A program made the position numbers and the translations under genes. The notes beneath the pieces were generated by a model. The model worked only from the letters and a program-made list of their open reading frames with translations. It was not told where the DNA came from and did no database searches. Below are positions 22,360-30,138 of a stretch of DNA of 64,000 nucleotides, one piece after another. Each line of letters opens with the position of its first letter. The first letter of the stretch is position 1. The stretch comes from Variovorax flavidus (GTDB taxonomy: Bacteria > Pseudomonadota > Gammaproteobacteria > Burkholderiales > Burkholderiaceae_C), in NCBI RefSeq assembly GCF_030317145.1, contig NZ_JASZYE010000001.1, forward strand, positions 496,001 through 560,000. Reading direction: 5' to 3'.

Positions 22360-23274
22360 ATGCCCGCCACACCGCTTCTCGTCGTTCCGTTTCGCGAGGT
22401 CCGCCACTTCGGCCCCGAAGACAGCCTGCACGTCGAGGCGATCCGCGTGCGCGCCAGCCAGCATCAATGGACGATTCCGGCACATCGCCACGAAGGCCTG
22501 CACCAGTTCCAGTTGCTGACCGAAGGCGCGATGGTCGGCATCCTCGATGGCGAGCGGCATGCCTTGAAGGCGCCGGCCGCGGTGATGGTGGCGCCGGGCG
22601 TGGTGCACAGCTTCGTGTACGAGCCCGACAGCGCAGGCTCGCAAGTTACCGTGCCGAGCGAAGCGCTGGCGTCGCTGTCGGCGCATTCGCCCGCGATCGG
22701 GCAGCGGCTGTCGCAGAAGCTGATCCTCGATGAAGCGGCTTTGGGTGCGGGCCTGGCCGATTGCGCGCAGCGCTTCGCGATGCTGGGCGACGAGTTCATG
22801 GCGCAGCGCGCCGGCCGGGCCGAGGCACTGCAATCGCATGTCATCCTGCTGGCGCTGTGGTTCCTGCGACATCAGGAAGCGATCAGCGGCAGCGGCCGCC
22901 TGCGCGCATCGCGCGACACCCTGGTGCAGCGCTACCGTGGGCTCGTCGAACTGCATTTCGCGGAGCACAGGCCGCTGGGTTTCTACGCCGGGTCGCTCGG
23001 TGTGACCGCGGACCACCTGAGCCGCGTATGCCGCGCGACGACCAGCACTGGTGCGCTGGAGCTTCTGCATGCACGCGTCGCGCTGGAGGCCAAGCGGATG
23101 CTGGCGCACTTCGACCTGACCGTGGCGGACGTGGCGGAACGACTCGGATTCGACGACGTCGGGTATTTCAGCCGCTTCTTCAAGGCGACCACGGGGAGCG
23201 CGCCGTCTGCTTATCGGGAGGCGCTGGCCGAGGGGCTTGCGGCTGCGCCGCGTCGAGCCCGCTCACTGGGGTGA
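22360..23274 (+). CDS. AraC-family regulator with cupin sensor domain
   Basis: A 304-aa regulator. The N-terminal cupin includes WTIPAHRHEGLHQFQLLTEG and APGVVHSFVYEPDSAG, and the C-terminal pair of helix-turn-helices includes GVTADHLSRVCRATTS and VADVAERLGFDDVGYFSRFF. It resembles PobR-type activators of aromatic catabolism. The divergent position, 109 bp from the Bug-ThDP-GlcG operon, makes that operon the likely target. Its 3' end is overlapped on the opposite strand by the degraded tetR gene. Confidence 0.88.
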   Translation: MPATPLLVVPFREVRHFGPEDSLHVEAIRVRASQHQWTIPAHRHEGLHQFQLLTEGAMVGILDGERHALKAPAAVMVAPGVVHSFVYEPDSAGSQVTVPSEALASLSAHSPAIGQRLSQKLILDEAALGAGLADCAQRFAMLGDEFMAQRAGRAEALQSHVILLALWFLRHQEAISGSGRLRASRDTLVQRYRGLVELHFAEHRPLGFYAGSLGVTADHLSRVCRATTSTGALELLHARVALEAKRMLAHFDLTVADVAERLGFDDVGYFSRFFKATTGSAPSAYREALAEGLAAAPRRARSLG

Positions 23275-23702
23275 GTCGCCCGTGAGCGACGGGCCCGACG
23301 AGCCGGTTCGCCGGCCACGGTCCCGACCAGCTGGCCGACCACCAGCCGAACCTGCGATCGCAGCACGGCAACGGCGCGGCGATCACCTGCCAGGTGCTTC
23401 AGCAGGCACTGCTGGAACAAGCCGTCGAACATGGCGTACGCGACGCTGCTCGGAACGCGCACCGGCGCACCGGCGAGATCGGCGAAGCGAGACAGCACAC
23501 GCCAGATCATCCGCTCGAGGCTCTTGTCGATCTCCGCGACATCGGCCCGGAACGCCGGCTCGAACAAGGATTGCGCCCGCAGGTCGTACCACAGCCGATG
23601 CATGCTCGCATCCTTGCGGACGGTTTCGGCCAGGCCGGCCGTGAACCCTTCCATCAGTTCGTCGAATGAAGCCGCTTCGGCGGTGACCTCGTCGTAGCGC
23701 GT
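23211..23702 (-). pseudogene. TetR-family regulator remnant lacking the DNA-binding domain
   Basis: On the minus strand, from about 23702 downwards, the sequence reads like the ligand-binding domain of a TetR protein: YDEVTAEAASFDELMEGF, LRAQSLFEPAFRADVAEIDK, then AYAMFDGLFQQCLLKHLAGD. No helix-turn-helix precedes it. Upstream the open frame continues only as antisense of the acyl-CoA ligase fragment, so the first 60-70 residues are gone. Both broken genes meet within about 20 bp near 23702-23724. Confidence 0.7.
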
Positions 23703-23715
23703 CACACAGCGCGCC

Positions 23716-23943
23716 TTGTACTGGCGCACGGTCGTCCAGTTGCGCGCGGGTCGTGGCAACGACATCGAGAAGACCGCGCAGGAGATCCAGGCTTTTGTGA
23801 AAGCGCGCATCGGCAGCGTGAAGACTCCCAAGCAGGTCGAGGTCTGGCCGGACCTGCCCCGCTCCAAGGTCGGCAAGGTGCTGAAGAGGGATATTCGTTC
23901 GACGCTCTTCGAACGGCTGCGCGACGCTGCGGGGAAATCATGA
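23716..23943 (+). pseudogene. 3' fragment of an acyl-CoA synthetase / AMP-binding enzyme gene
   Basis: The frame reads VVQLRAGRGNDIEKTAQEI, then IGSVKTPKQVEVWPDLPRSK and VGKVLKRDIR, which is the C-terminal AMP-binding subdomain with the catalytic Lys region (KVGKVLKRD). About 450 upstream residues of a normal ligase are missing. It is back-to-back with a tetR remnant missing its own 5' end, so one deletion probably removed the divergent promoter region and both 5' ends. Confidence 0.72.
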
Positions 23944-24128
23944 GCAGGCGTTGATCTCGACCGGTGCTCGACGCCGATCGAGTTGACGCAGGCGGCACCT
24001 CCGGGTGCCGTTTGTCTTTGCTCCTGCCTCTTGCGCCTTGCCAGGTTGCATCTCGTCACCCAAGGCGGCGAACTGGCTTTTCACAATGCATGACAGGGCG
24101 GTGAATAGCAACCTTGAAGAGGGCCATC

Positions 24129-24893
24129 ATGCAGTTGAGCAAATCTTCGTTTGTGCTCGGCAATATCGCCGGATCCGTGGTTGTCGGCCTGATTGCAGTT
24201 GCCTGCGGCGGCGGCAGCGACGGCTTCGTGTTCATCCCGCCCCCGTCATCCAGCGGGGCAGGGGGCACGCTCAAGGCGTCGAATGTCATCGTGCGGGCAG
24301 GAGCCCAGACAGCTTCGTCGAAAGCCGGCATTGTCCGTGTGCAGGCCAATCAGCTTCCAGAGAACGTCCAGGTTCAAGCGTCCAATGTTTCGCTGGTCAC
24401 CGTGGCAAACGATCTCCAATCCACCGATCTTCAGTCAGCACTCGACAAGGAAATCGCGGTGGATCTACAAAAGGCAATCGTTGGAGTGTGGAACGTGGAA
24501 AACTTCAGTTCCGATTCGACATACGCCGGTGAATTTGCCTCCGGCCGGGTCGAATTCCGAACCAATGGGAGCTACGTCATCTTGAGCGGTGGATTCGCGG
24601 CGGCCGGCAAAGTCGCGCCTGGCACCACGTCATTCTGTATCGTTCCGAACGCGATGAGCTTTAGCCTGGTTGATGGCGCCATCTACTTTCAAGCGGACTC
24701 TGGGGGGAACAGCGTGGCTACGGTGGCGAAGTCCACTACCAGTGCCATCACTTTGATTGGTGACGGCGGCTGCGGCCAGCAGGGGACCTCACGAATATCT
24801 CGCCTGACTCGATTGGGAACGCAGCCGACCTCGGCTGTGCGGCAACCGCTCAAGTCGGTCAAGCAAATGGTGGCGATGACTACTACGAACTGA
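24129..24893 (+). CDS. Hypothetical lipoprotein (254 aa)
   Basis: The start ATG at 24129 is preceded by GAAGAGGG. The N-terminus MQLSKSSFVLGNIAGSVVVG leads to LIAVACGGGSDG, a lipobox with Cys near residue 27 followed by a Gly/Ser linker. The rest is a soluble beta-rich domain (GEFASGRVEFRTNGSYVILS, NAMSFSLVDGAIYFQADSGG) with no recognised family. Base composition is visibly less GC-rich than the neighbours, hinting at acquired DNA. It ends 36 bp before the left copy of the tRNA-Arg repeat. Confidence 0.72.
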   Translation: MQLSKSSFVLGNIAGSVVVGLIAVACGGGSDGFVFIPPPSSSGAGGTLKASNVIVRAGAQTASSKAGIVRVQANQLPENVQVQASNVSLVTVANDLQSTDLQSALDKEIAVDLQKAIVGVWNVENFSSDSTYAGEFASGRVEFRTNGSYVILSGGFAAAGKVAPGTTSFCIVPNAMSFSLVDGAIYFQADSGGNSVATVAKSTTSAITLIGDGGCGQQGTSRISRLTRLGTQPTSAVRQPLKSVKQMVAMTTTN

Positions 24894-24929
24894 TGGGCCG
24901 TAGCGCGGCCGGACGGTGTCCGAGGCCAT

Positions 24930-24950
24930 TTGGCCTGCCCGGAGGAGATC
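24930..24950. repeat. Left attachment-site-like repeat (copy of tRNA-Arg 3' end)
   Basis: TTGGCCTGCCCGGAGG followed by A and GATC. It is identical to 27726-27746 except for one base (A versus G at the 17th position). It includes the CCA end, discriminator and acceptor/T-arm 3' strand of the tRNA gene. Confidence 0.65.
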
Positions 24951-25777
24951 ATTGGTCCTACGGCGAGCGCTCCTTCAGCCCACAGAAGAAAGCCGAGCAC
25001 CTGCACATTCTGCGTGATGTGATCGCGGGCAAGTACGGTGATCAGTGACCTGTTGAGTGGCCGCTTGGCAGCGAATGTGCTCCGCTCACGCAGGGCGCTA
25101 CTTGACCCGCTTCCAGTACGAGACAGCCTCGCTCCACTCGTGCGAGGAGGTGGCCGACTGGCCTGCATTCCTCCAATGCGTCGAACGATGAGTGGGTGTA
25201 TCAAGTTCTTGCTGAGAGCAAGACACTCCGGGCATTCGTGCGGTTCGTATGGCTAAGCCTGCTGGGCCGCCCAGTGCGCTTGACGCGGTGCTGGGCGGGC
25301 ACCGGAAGGTCCCCGCCCTTGTTCTTTGGGCAAGAACCCCGGAACCCCTACATCCCTACGGGAATTCGCGTCGCGCGTCTCCCCCACGGGCGCTGCATTC
25401 GGGGTGTTATGAGGCGATCTAGCCTCATCAGGACCCGAAGGGTGCAGCCATGGCCAGCTTTGCCACTGGCTTTCCGTCTCGGCGGCACCCCTGCCGTGGC
25501 TGAGTCTGCCTTCGTGAGCTGGTTCGTCTGCCTGCTCGCAAAGGAGCCGTTTTCAGGGGGCCTTTGTATGTCCGGGCCGGAAAAACGGCTCAAAAAATCG
25601 CTGAGCGGGGCGACCACATCTTATTCGTCCTGGACGTGACTTATTCCACGGACGCGAGTGCGTCCCCCCCCATCGAGCAGGGGGGCTGGGCACGCCTGCA
25701 AAACGAGACTCTGGCTGTACACATCTCTCCCGAACGCACGGCACATGTGCGAACAACCCGCAGCAACAAGACTCATC
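24951..25777. other. Gene-poor stretch inside the island remnant
   Basis: No convincing gene. A short coherent reading at 24956-25048 (SYGERSFSPQKKAEHLHIL, ending in a stop at 25046) looks like the tail of an unrecognised protein. The rest has scattered stops in all frames, long C-runs, and short repeats around 25380-25450. Nothing identifies an insertion sequence or origin. Confidence 0.4.
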
Positions 25778-25852
25778 ATGAAGAAACTCCTCACCATCGC
25801 AGCGCTCATCGCAGCGCTCATCGCAGCCTCCATTGCTTCCACTGGCAGCTGA
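25778..25852 (+). CDS. Tiny signal-peptide-like ORF (24 aa)
   Basis: MKKLLTIAALIAALIAASIA then STGS and stop: a positively charged start and an Ala/Ile/Leu core with the internal repeat AALIAALIA. The following +1 frame reads LSELAEADGELAKLLARED, which is protein-like. The original gene may therefore have been an exported protein broken by a frameshift after the signal peptide. Confidence 0.3.
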   Translation: MKKLLTIAALIAALIAASIASTGS

Positions 25853-26118
25853 GCGAGCTGGCCGAGGCCGACGGCGAGCTGGCGAAGCTGCTCGCGCGTG
25901 AGGACGTGAACCATGACGCGCTTGCCAACGAGGACGAAGCCGAAGCTCTCAACGTCGCGGCCCGAGCCGCGCTACCGCCAGCGCAACGAAGCCTCCCGAG
26001 GCTTGAGCCCCGGCCCGTGCGCTGCCCGGCGCGATCCCTTCGCCCATTCTCAACCCGCCTTGCTACTTTTTGATTTCCCTGGAGTTTTCTTTTGCCCGCC
26101 CCGACTCATTGGCAACCG

Positions 26119-26334
26119 ATGCCGCATCCGACGATCCCTGGCGCCTTCTGCCTGGAGCGTTATCCCCATGCTGACCGCATCGAGCGGCTCTCCAACCGGC
26201 TGAGCACCAGCCCGGCCGTCGAGGCCTTCGCCTCGCGCAAGCAGGCCGTGGACACCGCCGAGTTCCTGAACGCGCGCCGCCGCAGCTTTCACCCCTCCGA
26301 AGAAATCCACGAGCTGGACTTCGCCGACTGCTAA
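26119..26334 (+). CDS. Small hypothetical protein in the island remnant (71 aa)
   Basis: From the ATG at 26119 the frame reads MPHPTIPGAFCLERYPHADR, then IERLSNRLSTSPAVEAFASR and ends HPSEEIHELDFADC. The composition is that of a normal soluble protein, unlike the surrounding frames. A TTG at 26092 is an alternative start. No family is recognised. It may be a gene of the island or the end of a larger one. Confidence 0.4.
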   Translation: MPHPTIPGAFCLERYPHADRIERLSNRLSTSPAVEAFASRKQAVDTAEFLNARRRSFHPSEEIHELDFADC

Positions 26335-26429
26335 CGGCGAAGGCTCACGGCTCTAGCCGATCCTGGCGCGCGCGAGCGTGCCCGTGTCGGTTTGCTCCGG
26401 CGGGCTTTTCCCCGGGCATTCCCAAAACG

Positions 26430-27434
26430 ATGAACATGCAAACTACAAAACCTCTCCTGGCGACGGCGCTCCTGCTGTCGCTCGCGGCCTGCGGCGGTGG
26501 TGGTGGAGGCGGTGGCGCCTTCCCGATCGCGGCAGCCCCTGCTCCTGCTGCTGCCCCTGTTGCCCAGACGCCCGCGCCGACTCCCGTGCTGCCCGACGAG
26601 CTGCCGCCGCCACCCGCGCCCGACGATGGCGTCTCGCCGCCTGCACCGGCACCCGCACCTGCACCGGTCGAGCCGCCTGCGCCGGTCGAGCCGCCCGCGC
26701 CGCCGGTACCCAAGACGTGGAAGGATGCCGACTGCTCACGCACCGGCCTGACCCTGACGGCCTGCTCGGTGGACTTCTCCGACAACAACTCCACCGTGAC
26801 GGTCGTCAGCGAGGGCGGTGTCGTCGACGCGGTGCAGCTCGAATCGATCGCCAAGGCAAAGGCCACCAGCCGCAGCTTGAACAACGGTGTGTTCGGCAAC
26901 AAGGCCGTCTACGGCATCTCGTTCCTGCACAAGCTCGCGCTGGCCGACTACCCGGGCATCGCCTTCGAGGCGAAGCTCAACACCTCGGCGCGCGGCGACA
27001 CCACCATCGAGGATGACCTGTACGTCACCACGACCGTGAGCCCGAACTGCGATGGCTTGAGCTACATCAACCTCGTCACGCTGATCCGCGACATGGAGCC
27101 GCAACCCACCGCCGACGGCTACTTCCGTTACTCGGTGAAGCCGCGCGAGGCCAAGTGGTATCGCACCGGCGCCAACACCTACCCGGTGTCGGGCGGCCCG
27201 GTGCTGCTGAACGGCGTGCTCAACAAGTTGCAGCCGCACGGCCCGGCGATGGCCCTGGACGCGTTCCTGGGCGCATTCCCGAAGGCCTGCATCTGGAACT
27301 TCCAGAACCCGACCACGCTGGTTCCTGGCGGCATCACGCCCGCGCTGGACTTCAACCTGGGCGACTCGGAAACGGAAACCAACAAGAAGGCCTGGGTGAA
27401 GTCGATCGTGATCGGCGACAAGGTCGTGTTCTAA
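26430..27434 (+). CDS. Hypothetical lipoprotein with Gly8 and Pro/Ala-rich linker (334 aa)
   Basis: The N-terminus MNMQTTKPLLATALLLSLAA is followed by the lipobox Cys near residue 21-22 and eight consecutive Gly. Residues 30-100 are a Pro/Ala linker containing repeats of APAP and EPPAPVEPPAP, typical of a wall-spanning tether. From about 105 a soluble domain follows (KDADCSRTGLTLTACSVDFS, FEAKLNTSARGDTTIEDDLY) with several Cys that could form disulfides. No known family. It lies inside the tRNA-bounded region and ends before a clear terminator, so it is a complete, probably expressed cargo gene. Confidence 0.75.
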   Translation: MNMQTTKPLLATALLLSLAACGGGGGGGGAFPIAAAPAPAAAPVAQTPAPTPVLPDELPPPPAPDDGVSPPAPAPAPAPVEPPAPVEPPAPPVPKTWKDADCSRTGLTLTACSVDFSDNNSTVTVVSEGGVVDAVQLESIAKAKATSRSLNNGVFGNKAVYGISFLHKLALADYPGIAFEAKLNTSARGDTTIEDDLYVTTTVSPNCDGLSYINLVTLIRDMEPQPTADGYFRYSVKPREAKWYRTGANTYPVSGGPVLLNGVLNKLQPHGPAMALDAFLGAFPKACIWNFQNPTTLVPGGITPALDFNLGDSETETNKKAWVKSIVIGDKVVF

Positions 27435-27454
27435 AGTCCTGATGCTTTCCGAAG

Positions 27455-27488
27455 GCCGCCGGCGCGTCACAGCCTGGCGGCTTTTTTT
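27455..27488 (+). terminator. Rho-independent terminator after the island lipoprotein gene
   Basis: The stem GCCGCCGGC (27455-27463) pairs with GCC-T-GGCGGC (27472-27481, one bulged T) across an 8-base loop, followed immediately by seven T. It is 21 bp after the lipoprotein stop. Confidence 0.8.
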
Positions 27489-27725
27489 GTCCATTCCTTT
27501 TCGCGGCGTCTCGCGGGGTTGCTCCGCTATCAGGCCCGCTTTCTTCATCTTGGCCATGACGCGTGGGGCTCAGGGCTGCGAGTGGCTCGGCCAGGCGGAC
27601 GGCTTCTAGTTCGGGTCCAACTCGCAGCGGCCTGTCTGGCGGGCGCTTTGGGCCGTTTTTCGGACCATTGCGACGCTGAATCGCCATTGAGGCAGTGATC
27701 GCTACCATCGAAAGCGGCATGCGTG
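27489..27725. other. Right end of the island remnant, no clear gene
   Basis: Between the terminator and the tRNA-Arg gene no frame has convincing coding character. A Lys/Arg-rich minus-strand frame begins near 27557 (MAKMKKAGLIAEQPRETPRK), but it is short, runs into the terminator and has no recognised homologue. An integrase gene would be expected here for a tRNA-targeting island, and none is seen. Confidence 0.35.
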
Positions 27726-27746
27726 TTGGCCTGCCCGGAGGGGATC
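27726..27746. repeat. Right attachment-site-like repeat inside tRNA-Arg
   Basis: TTGGCCTGCCCGGAGG followed by G and GATC, overlapping the CCA end and T-arm of the tRNA gene. It pairs with the copy at 24930-24950. Confidence 0.65.
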
Positions 27747-27803
27747 GAACCCCCGACAACCTGCTTAGAAGGCAGGTGCTCTATCCAACTGAGCTACGGG
27801 CAG
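27727..27803 (-). tRNA. tRNA-Arg (anticodon TCT)
   Basis: On the minus strand the gene starts at 27803. Acceptor CTGCCCG pairs with CGGGCAG, followed by discriminator G and an encoded CCA. The D-arm is GCTC-AGTTGGATA-GAGC. The anticodon stem CCTGC/GCAGG has loop CTTCTAA, giving anticodon TCT. The T-arm is CGGGGGTTCGATCCCC. All arms pair, giving a 77-nt gene including CCA. It decodes AGA/AGG, rare codons in this GC-rich genome, and served as the integration target of the adjacent island. Confidence 0.96.
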
Positions 27804-27929
27804 TGAGTGTGGGAGCAAGATTCTACGGTGCCCGCCGACCGTCAGCGCCGGCCGACAGGCGATGACGAGTTTGCCCGGGTTGCGGAGGCGGTCCCAGGTG
27901 CAAGTCTCGGCTTTTGCATGGAGCCCAGC

Positions 27930-28136
27930 ATGACCGATACAGCGCGCGCAGATTCACCGAGCAGACAACCCGCCACCAACGAGGAACCCGAGATCGGCTT
28001 CGAGGAATCGATTCCCTCCGACGGCAAGGACGAGGTTGGGGAAAAGATGATCGAGGACCTTGGCCGCGACAGGGCGAAGGACGATCCGGCGACGCGCTCC
28101 GCCGAGCCGATGCCGCAGCAGTTTCCGGCCAGTTGA
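27930..28136 (+). CDS. Small acidic hypothetical protein (68 aa)
   Basis: MTDTARADSPSRQPATNEEP, then EIGFEESIPSDGKDEVGEKM and a C-terminal AEPMPQQFPAS. It is strongly acidic and hydrophilic, without Cys or hydrophobic segments, so probably a small disordered protein. An in-frame ATG at 27918 would add four residues. It ends 15 bp before the convergent SDR stop. The composition argues that it is real, but no family is recognised. Confidence 0.5.
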   Translation: MTDTARADSPSRQPATNEEPEIGFEESIPSDGKDEVGEKMIEDLGRDRAKDDPATRSAEPMPQQFPAS

Positions 28137-28151
28137 CCCGGCCGTCCGGCC

Positions 28152-28940
28152 CTACACCACCATCGGCACGGCTGCGCCGTCCATCGAGATGATGGCGCCC
28201 GAGATATAGCTGGCGCTCGGCGAAGCGAGGAAGACGACCGCATTGGCGATGTCTTCCGGCTTGGCCAGGCGGCCCAGCGGCATGCGCGCCTCGGCGTCGC
28301 GCAACACTTCCTCTTCGGTCACCTTCCGCAGGCGCGCATCCGCCGCGATGCCTTCGGCCATGCGGTCGGTCAGCGTCAGCGCGGGGTTCACCGCGTTCAC
28401 CCGAACTCCGCGTGGGCCGTACGCGGCGGCCAGGCCCGCGGTGGCGAGCGTCAGCGCGGCGTTGGCGGCACCGCCTGCAAGATGCGTCGGCGATGCGACC
28501 TTGCCGCCCATGCCGATGACGTTGACGATGGCGCCCGACCCCCGTTCACCCATGCGCTTGATGAGCGGGTCCATCACGTTGATGTAGCTGAAGAACTTGG
28601 CCTGCATGGCGTCGTGCCAGTTCTGGGGCTGCAGTTCGTCGAAGGGCGTGCGGCGCGCCGCCCCGGCGGAATTGACGAGGATGTCGATCGGGCCGGACTC
28701 GGCCTGCACGGCGTCCAGCACGTGCAGCGCAGCACGGGCATCGCTCAGGTCCGCGCTGTAGCCGCCGACCGAATGTCCTTCGGCAAGCAGTTGTGCCGCG
28801 GCGGTGTCGAGATGAGCCGGTGTGCGCCCGGCGAGGCTTACCCGCGCGCCTTCGCGCAGGAAGGCCCGCGCACAGGCCAGGCCGATGCCTCGGCTGCCAC
28901 CGGTCACGAGCACATGCTTGCCGGTCAGTTGAAGATCCAT
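28152..28940 (-). CDS. SDR-family protein lacking the YxxxK catalytic pair
   Basis: A 262-aa Rossmann-fold protein. The start is set at MDLQLTGKHVLVTGGSRGIG, preceded by TGGAGG; an upstream ATG adds 25 atypical residues. The cofactor motif TGGSRGIG is near residue 13 and LVNSAGAARRTPF near 87. Where the active-site Tyr-x-x-x-Lys should be (after IVNVIGMGGKVASPTHL near 150) it has AGGAANAALTL, so both Tyr and Lys are missing. C-terminal NPALTLTDRMAEG and SPSASYISGAIISMDGA are normal for the fold. It may bind nucleotide and substrate without classical catalysis. Confidence 0.85.
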   Translation of the reverse strand: MDLQLTGKHVLVTGGSRGIGLACARAFLREGARVSLAGRTPAHLDTAAAQLLAEGHSVGGYSADLSDARAALHVLDAVQAESGPIDILVNSAGAARRTPFDELQPQNWHDAMQAKFFSYINVMDPLIKRMGERGSGAIVNVIGMGGKVASPTHLAGGAANAALTLATAGLAAAYGPRGVRVNAVNPALTLTDRMAEGIAADARLRKVTEEEVLRDAEARMPLGRLAKPEDIANAVVFLASPSASYISGAIISMDGAAVPMVV

Positions 28941-29032
28941 GGGGCCTCCAGGAATTGATCGTTGAACTTCGATTGTGGATGCTGCCGCTCGCAGCCAGAA
29001 TGCACCAAAGTCCAAAAGGATGGAGGACGCCG

Positions 29033-30136
29033 ATGGTGACGAAATCGCTCGCGTGGCGGGGCATCGCGTCGATGTGCCTGGCGCTGTCGTACGTTTCGCC
29101 GGTGGGCGCGGCCGATGGCACTCCAGCGCAAACGCGTCCCTTGCGTGTGGTCACCGGACCACTGGCGCCCTTCGTCTTCAAGCAGGGCGATCAGTACACG
29201 GGGTTCAGCATCGACCTGTGGAACGAGCTCGCGCGCCGGATGCGGGTCGACTTCGTGTGGGTGGATGCAGGCTCGCGTGCCGACCAACTCGACAGCGTGC
29301 CGCGCGGCGACGCGGACGTTGCCATTTCGGCCATCGTGATGACGCCCGAACGCGAACGGATCGCGGATTTTTCGCAGTCCTACTTCGATTCGGGCCTGCA
29401 GATCATGGTCCGCGCCGAGGAGGAGAGTCCCATCCTCGCCATGCTGGCCGCCATTCCGTGGAAGTCCATGGGCAAGCTGTTCGGCGTGGCGATGGTGCTG
29501 GTGTTTATCTGGGCGAACGTCCTGTGGTTCATCGAGCGCAGGCGCGGCGGGAATTCCCGCAAGGGATATGCCGTGGAGATCGGCAACCAGATGTGGAACA
29601 CGCTGCTGATCATCGCCACCGGCGAGCATGGCGAGCGCAGCGACCCTGGGGCGCTGAGGCGCATCGTGATCGCCTGTGTCTGGCTGATGGGCATCGTGCT
29701 GATCACGCAGTTGACGGCGACGGTCACCTCATCGCAGACGGTGCAGCGGTTGCGATCGACCATTGCCGGCCCGGGGGACCTGCCCGGCAAGACCGTCGCG
29801 ACCGTGCCTGGCACCGTCGCGGCAGAGTACCTTGCGAGCATGCACCTGCCCGTGGTCGAAGTCGCGGATGCCGCGGCGGGCATCGAGTTGCTGATGCATG
29901 GCAAGGTGCAGGCCCTCGTCTTCGACGCACCCACGCTGCAGTACTGGGCCGCCAGATCGGGCAAGCACTCGCTGCAGGTGGTGGGCCCCCTGTTCCGGCC
30001 GGAGAAGTACGGCATCGTGGTTGCGCTGGGCAGCCCGCTGCGCAAGCGGATCAACGAGGCATTGCTCGAGGTCTATCAGGATGGGACGTACGAGCAGATC
30101 CACGAGCGGTGGTTCAAGGCGCGGACGTCGTCCTGA
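29033..30136 (+). CDS. Ionotropic-receptor-like ligand-gated channel (bacterial iGluR type)
   Basis: A 367-aa protein with a signal peptide (residues 1-27, cleaved near VGAAD) and a type-3 solute-binding domain split by a membrane unit. S1 spans about 36-140 (LRVVTGPLAPFVFKQGDQYT, DVAISAIVMTPERERIADFS). TM1 is about 147-167, a re-entrant pore segment about 183-202 (GNQMWNTLLIIATGEHGERS), and TM2 about 211-232. S2 is about 240-360 (LPGKTVATVPGTVAAEYLAS, IVVALGSPLRKRINEALLEV). This is the GluR0 arrangement. The pore reads TGEHGERSD rather than the K+ filter TVGYGD, so ion selectivity is open. The ligand is probably an amino acid or similar. Confidence 0.82.
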   Translation: MVTKSLAWRGIASMCLALSYVSPVGAADGTPAQTRPLRVVTGPLAPFVFKQGDQYTGFSIDLWNELARRMRVDFVWVDAGSRADQLDSVPRGDADVAISAIVMTPERERIADFSQSYFDSGLQIMVRAEEESPILAMLAAIPWKSMGKLFGVAMVLVFIWANVLWFIERRRGGNSRKGYAVEIGNQMWNTLLIIATGEHGERSDPGALRRIVIACVWLMGIVLITQLTATVTSSQTVQRLRSTIAGPGDLPGKTVATVPGTVAAEYLASMHLPVVEVADAAAGIELLMHGKVQALVFDAPTLQYWAARSGKHSLQVVGPLFRPEKYGIVVALGSPLRKRINEALLEVYQDGTYEQIHERWFKARTSS

Positions 30137-30138
30137 GA

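Larger units (their letters stand above)
24930..27746. mobile_element. Genomic-island remnant bounded by tRNA-Arg 3'-end repeats
   Basis: A 21-bp segment at 24930-24950 matches 20 of 21 bases of the tRNA-Arg(TCT) 3' part at 27726-27746 in the same orientation. This is the arrangement left by a tyrosine-recombinase island integrating into a tRNA gene. The 2.8 kb between contains a tiny signal-like ORF, a fragmentary small protein, a lipoprotein gene and much non-coding DNA, but no recognisable integrase, conjugation or replication gene. It is best read as a decayed integrative element that lost its mobility genes. Confidence 0.6.

Noticed and set aside
24689-25204. A 171-codon minus-strand frame spanning the lipoprotein end and the left att-like repeat
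   Set aside because: Overlaps a better-supported plus-strand lipoprotein gene and has no recognisable motifs.
29000-29032. Earlier start (ATG at 29000) for the channel gene
   Set aside because: It would put a Pro/Trp/Arg-containing segment before the signal peptide; the ATG at 29033 gives a clean signal sequence.
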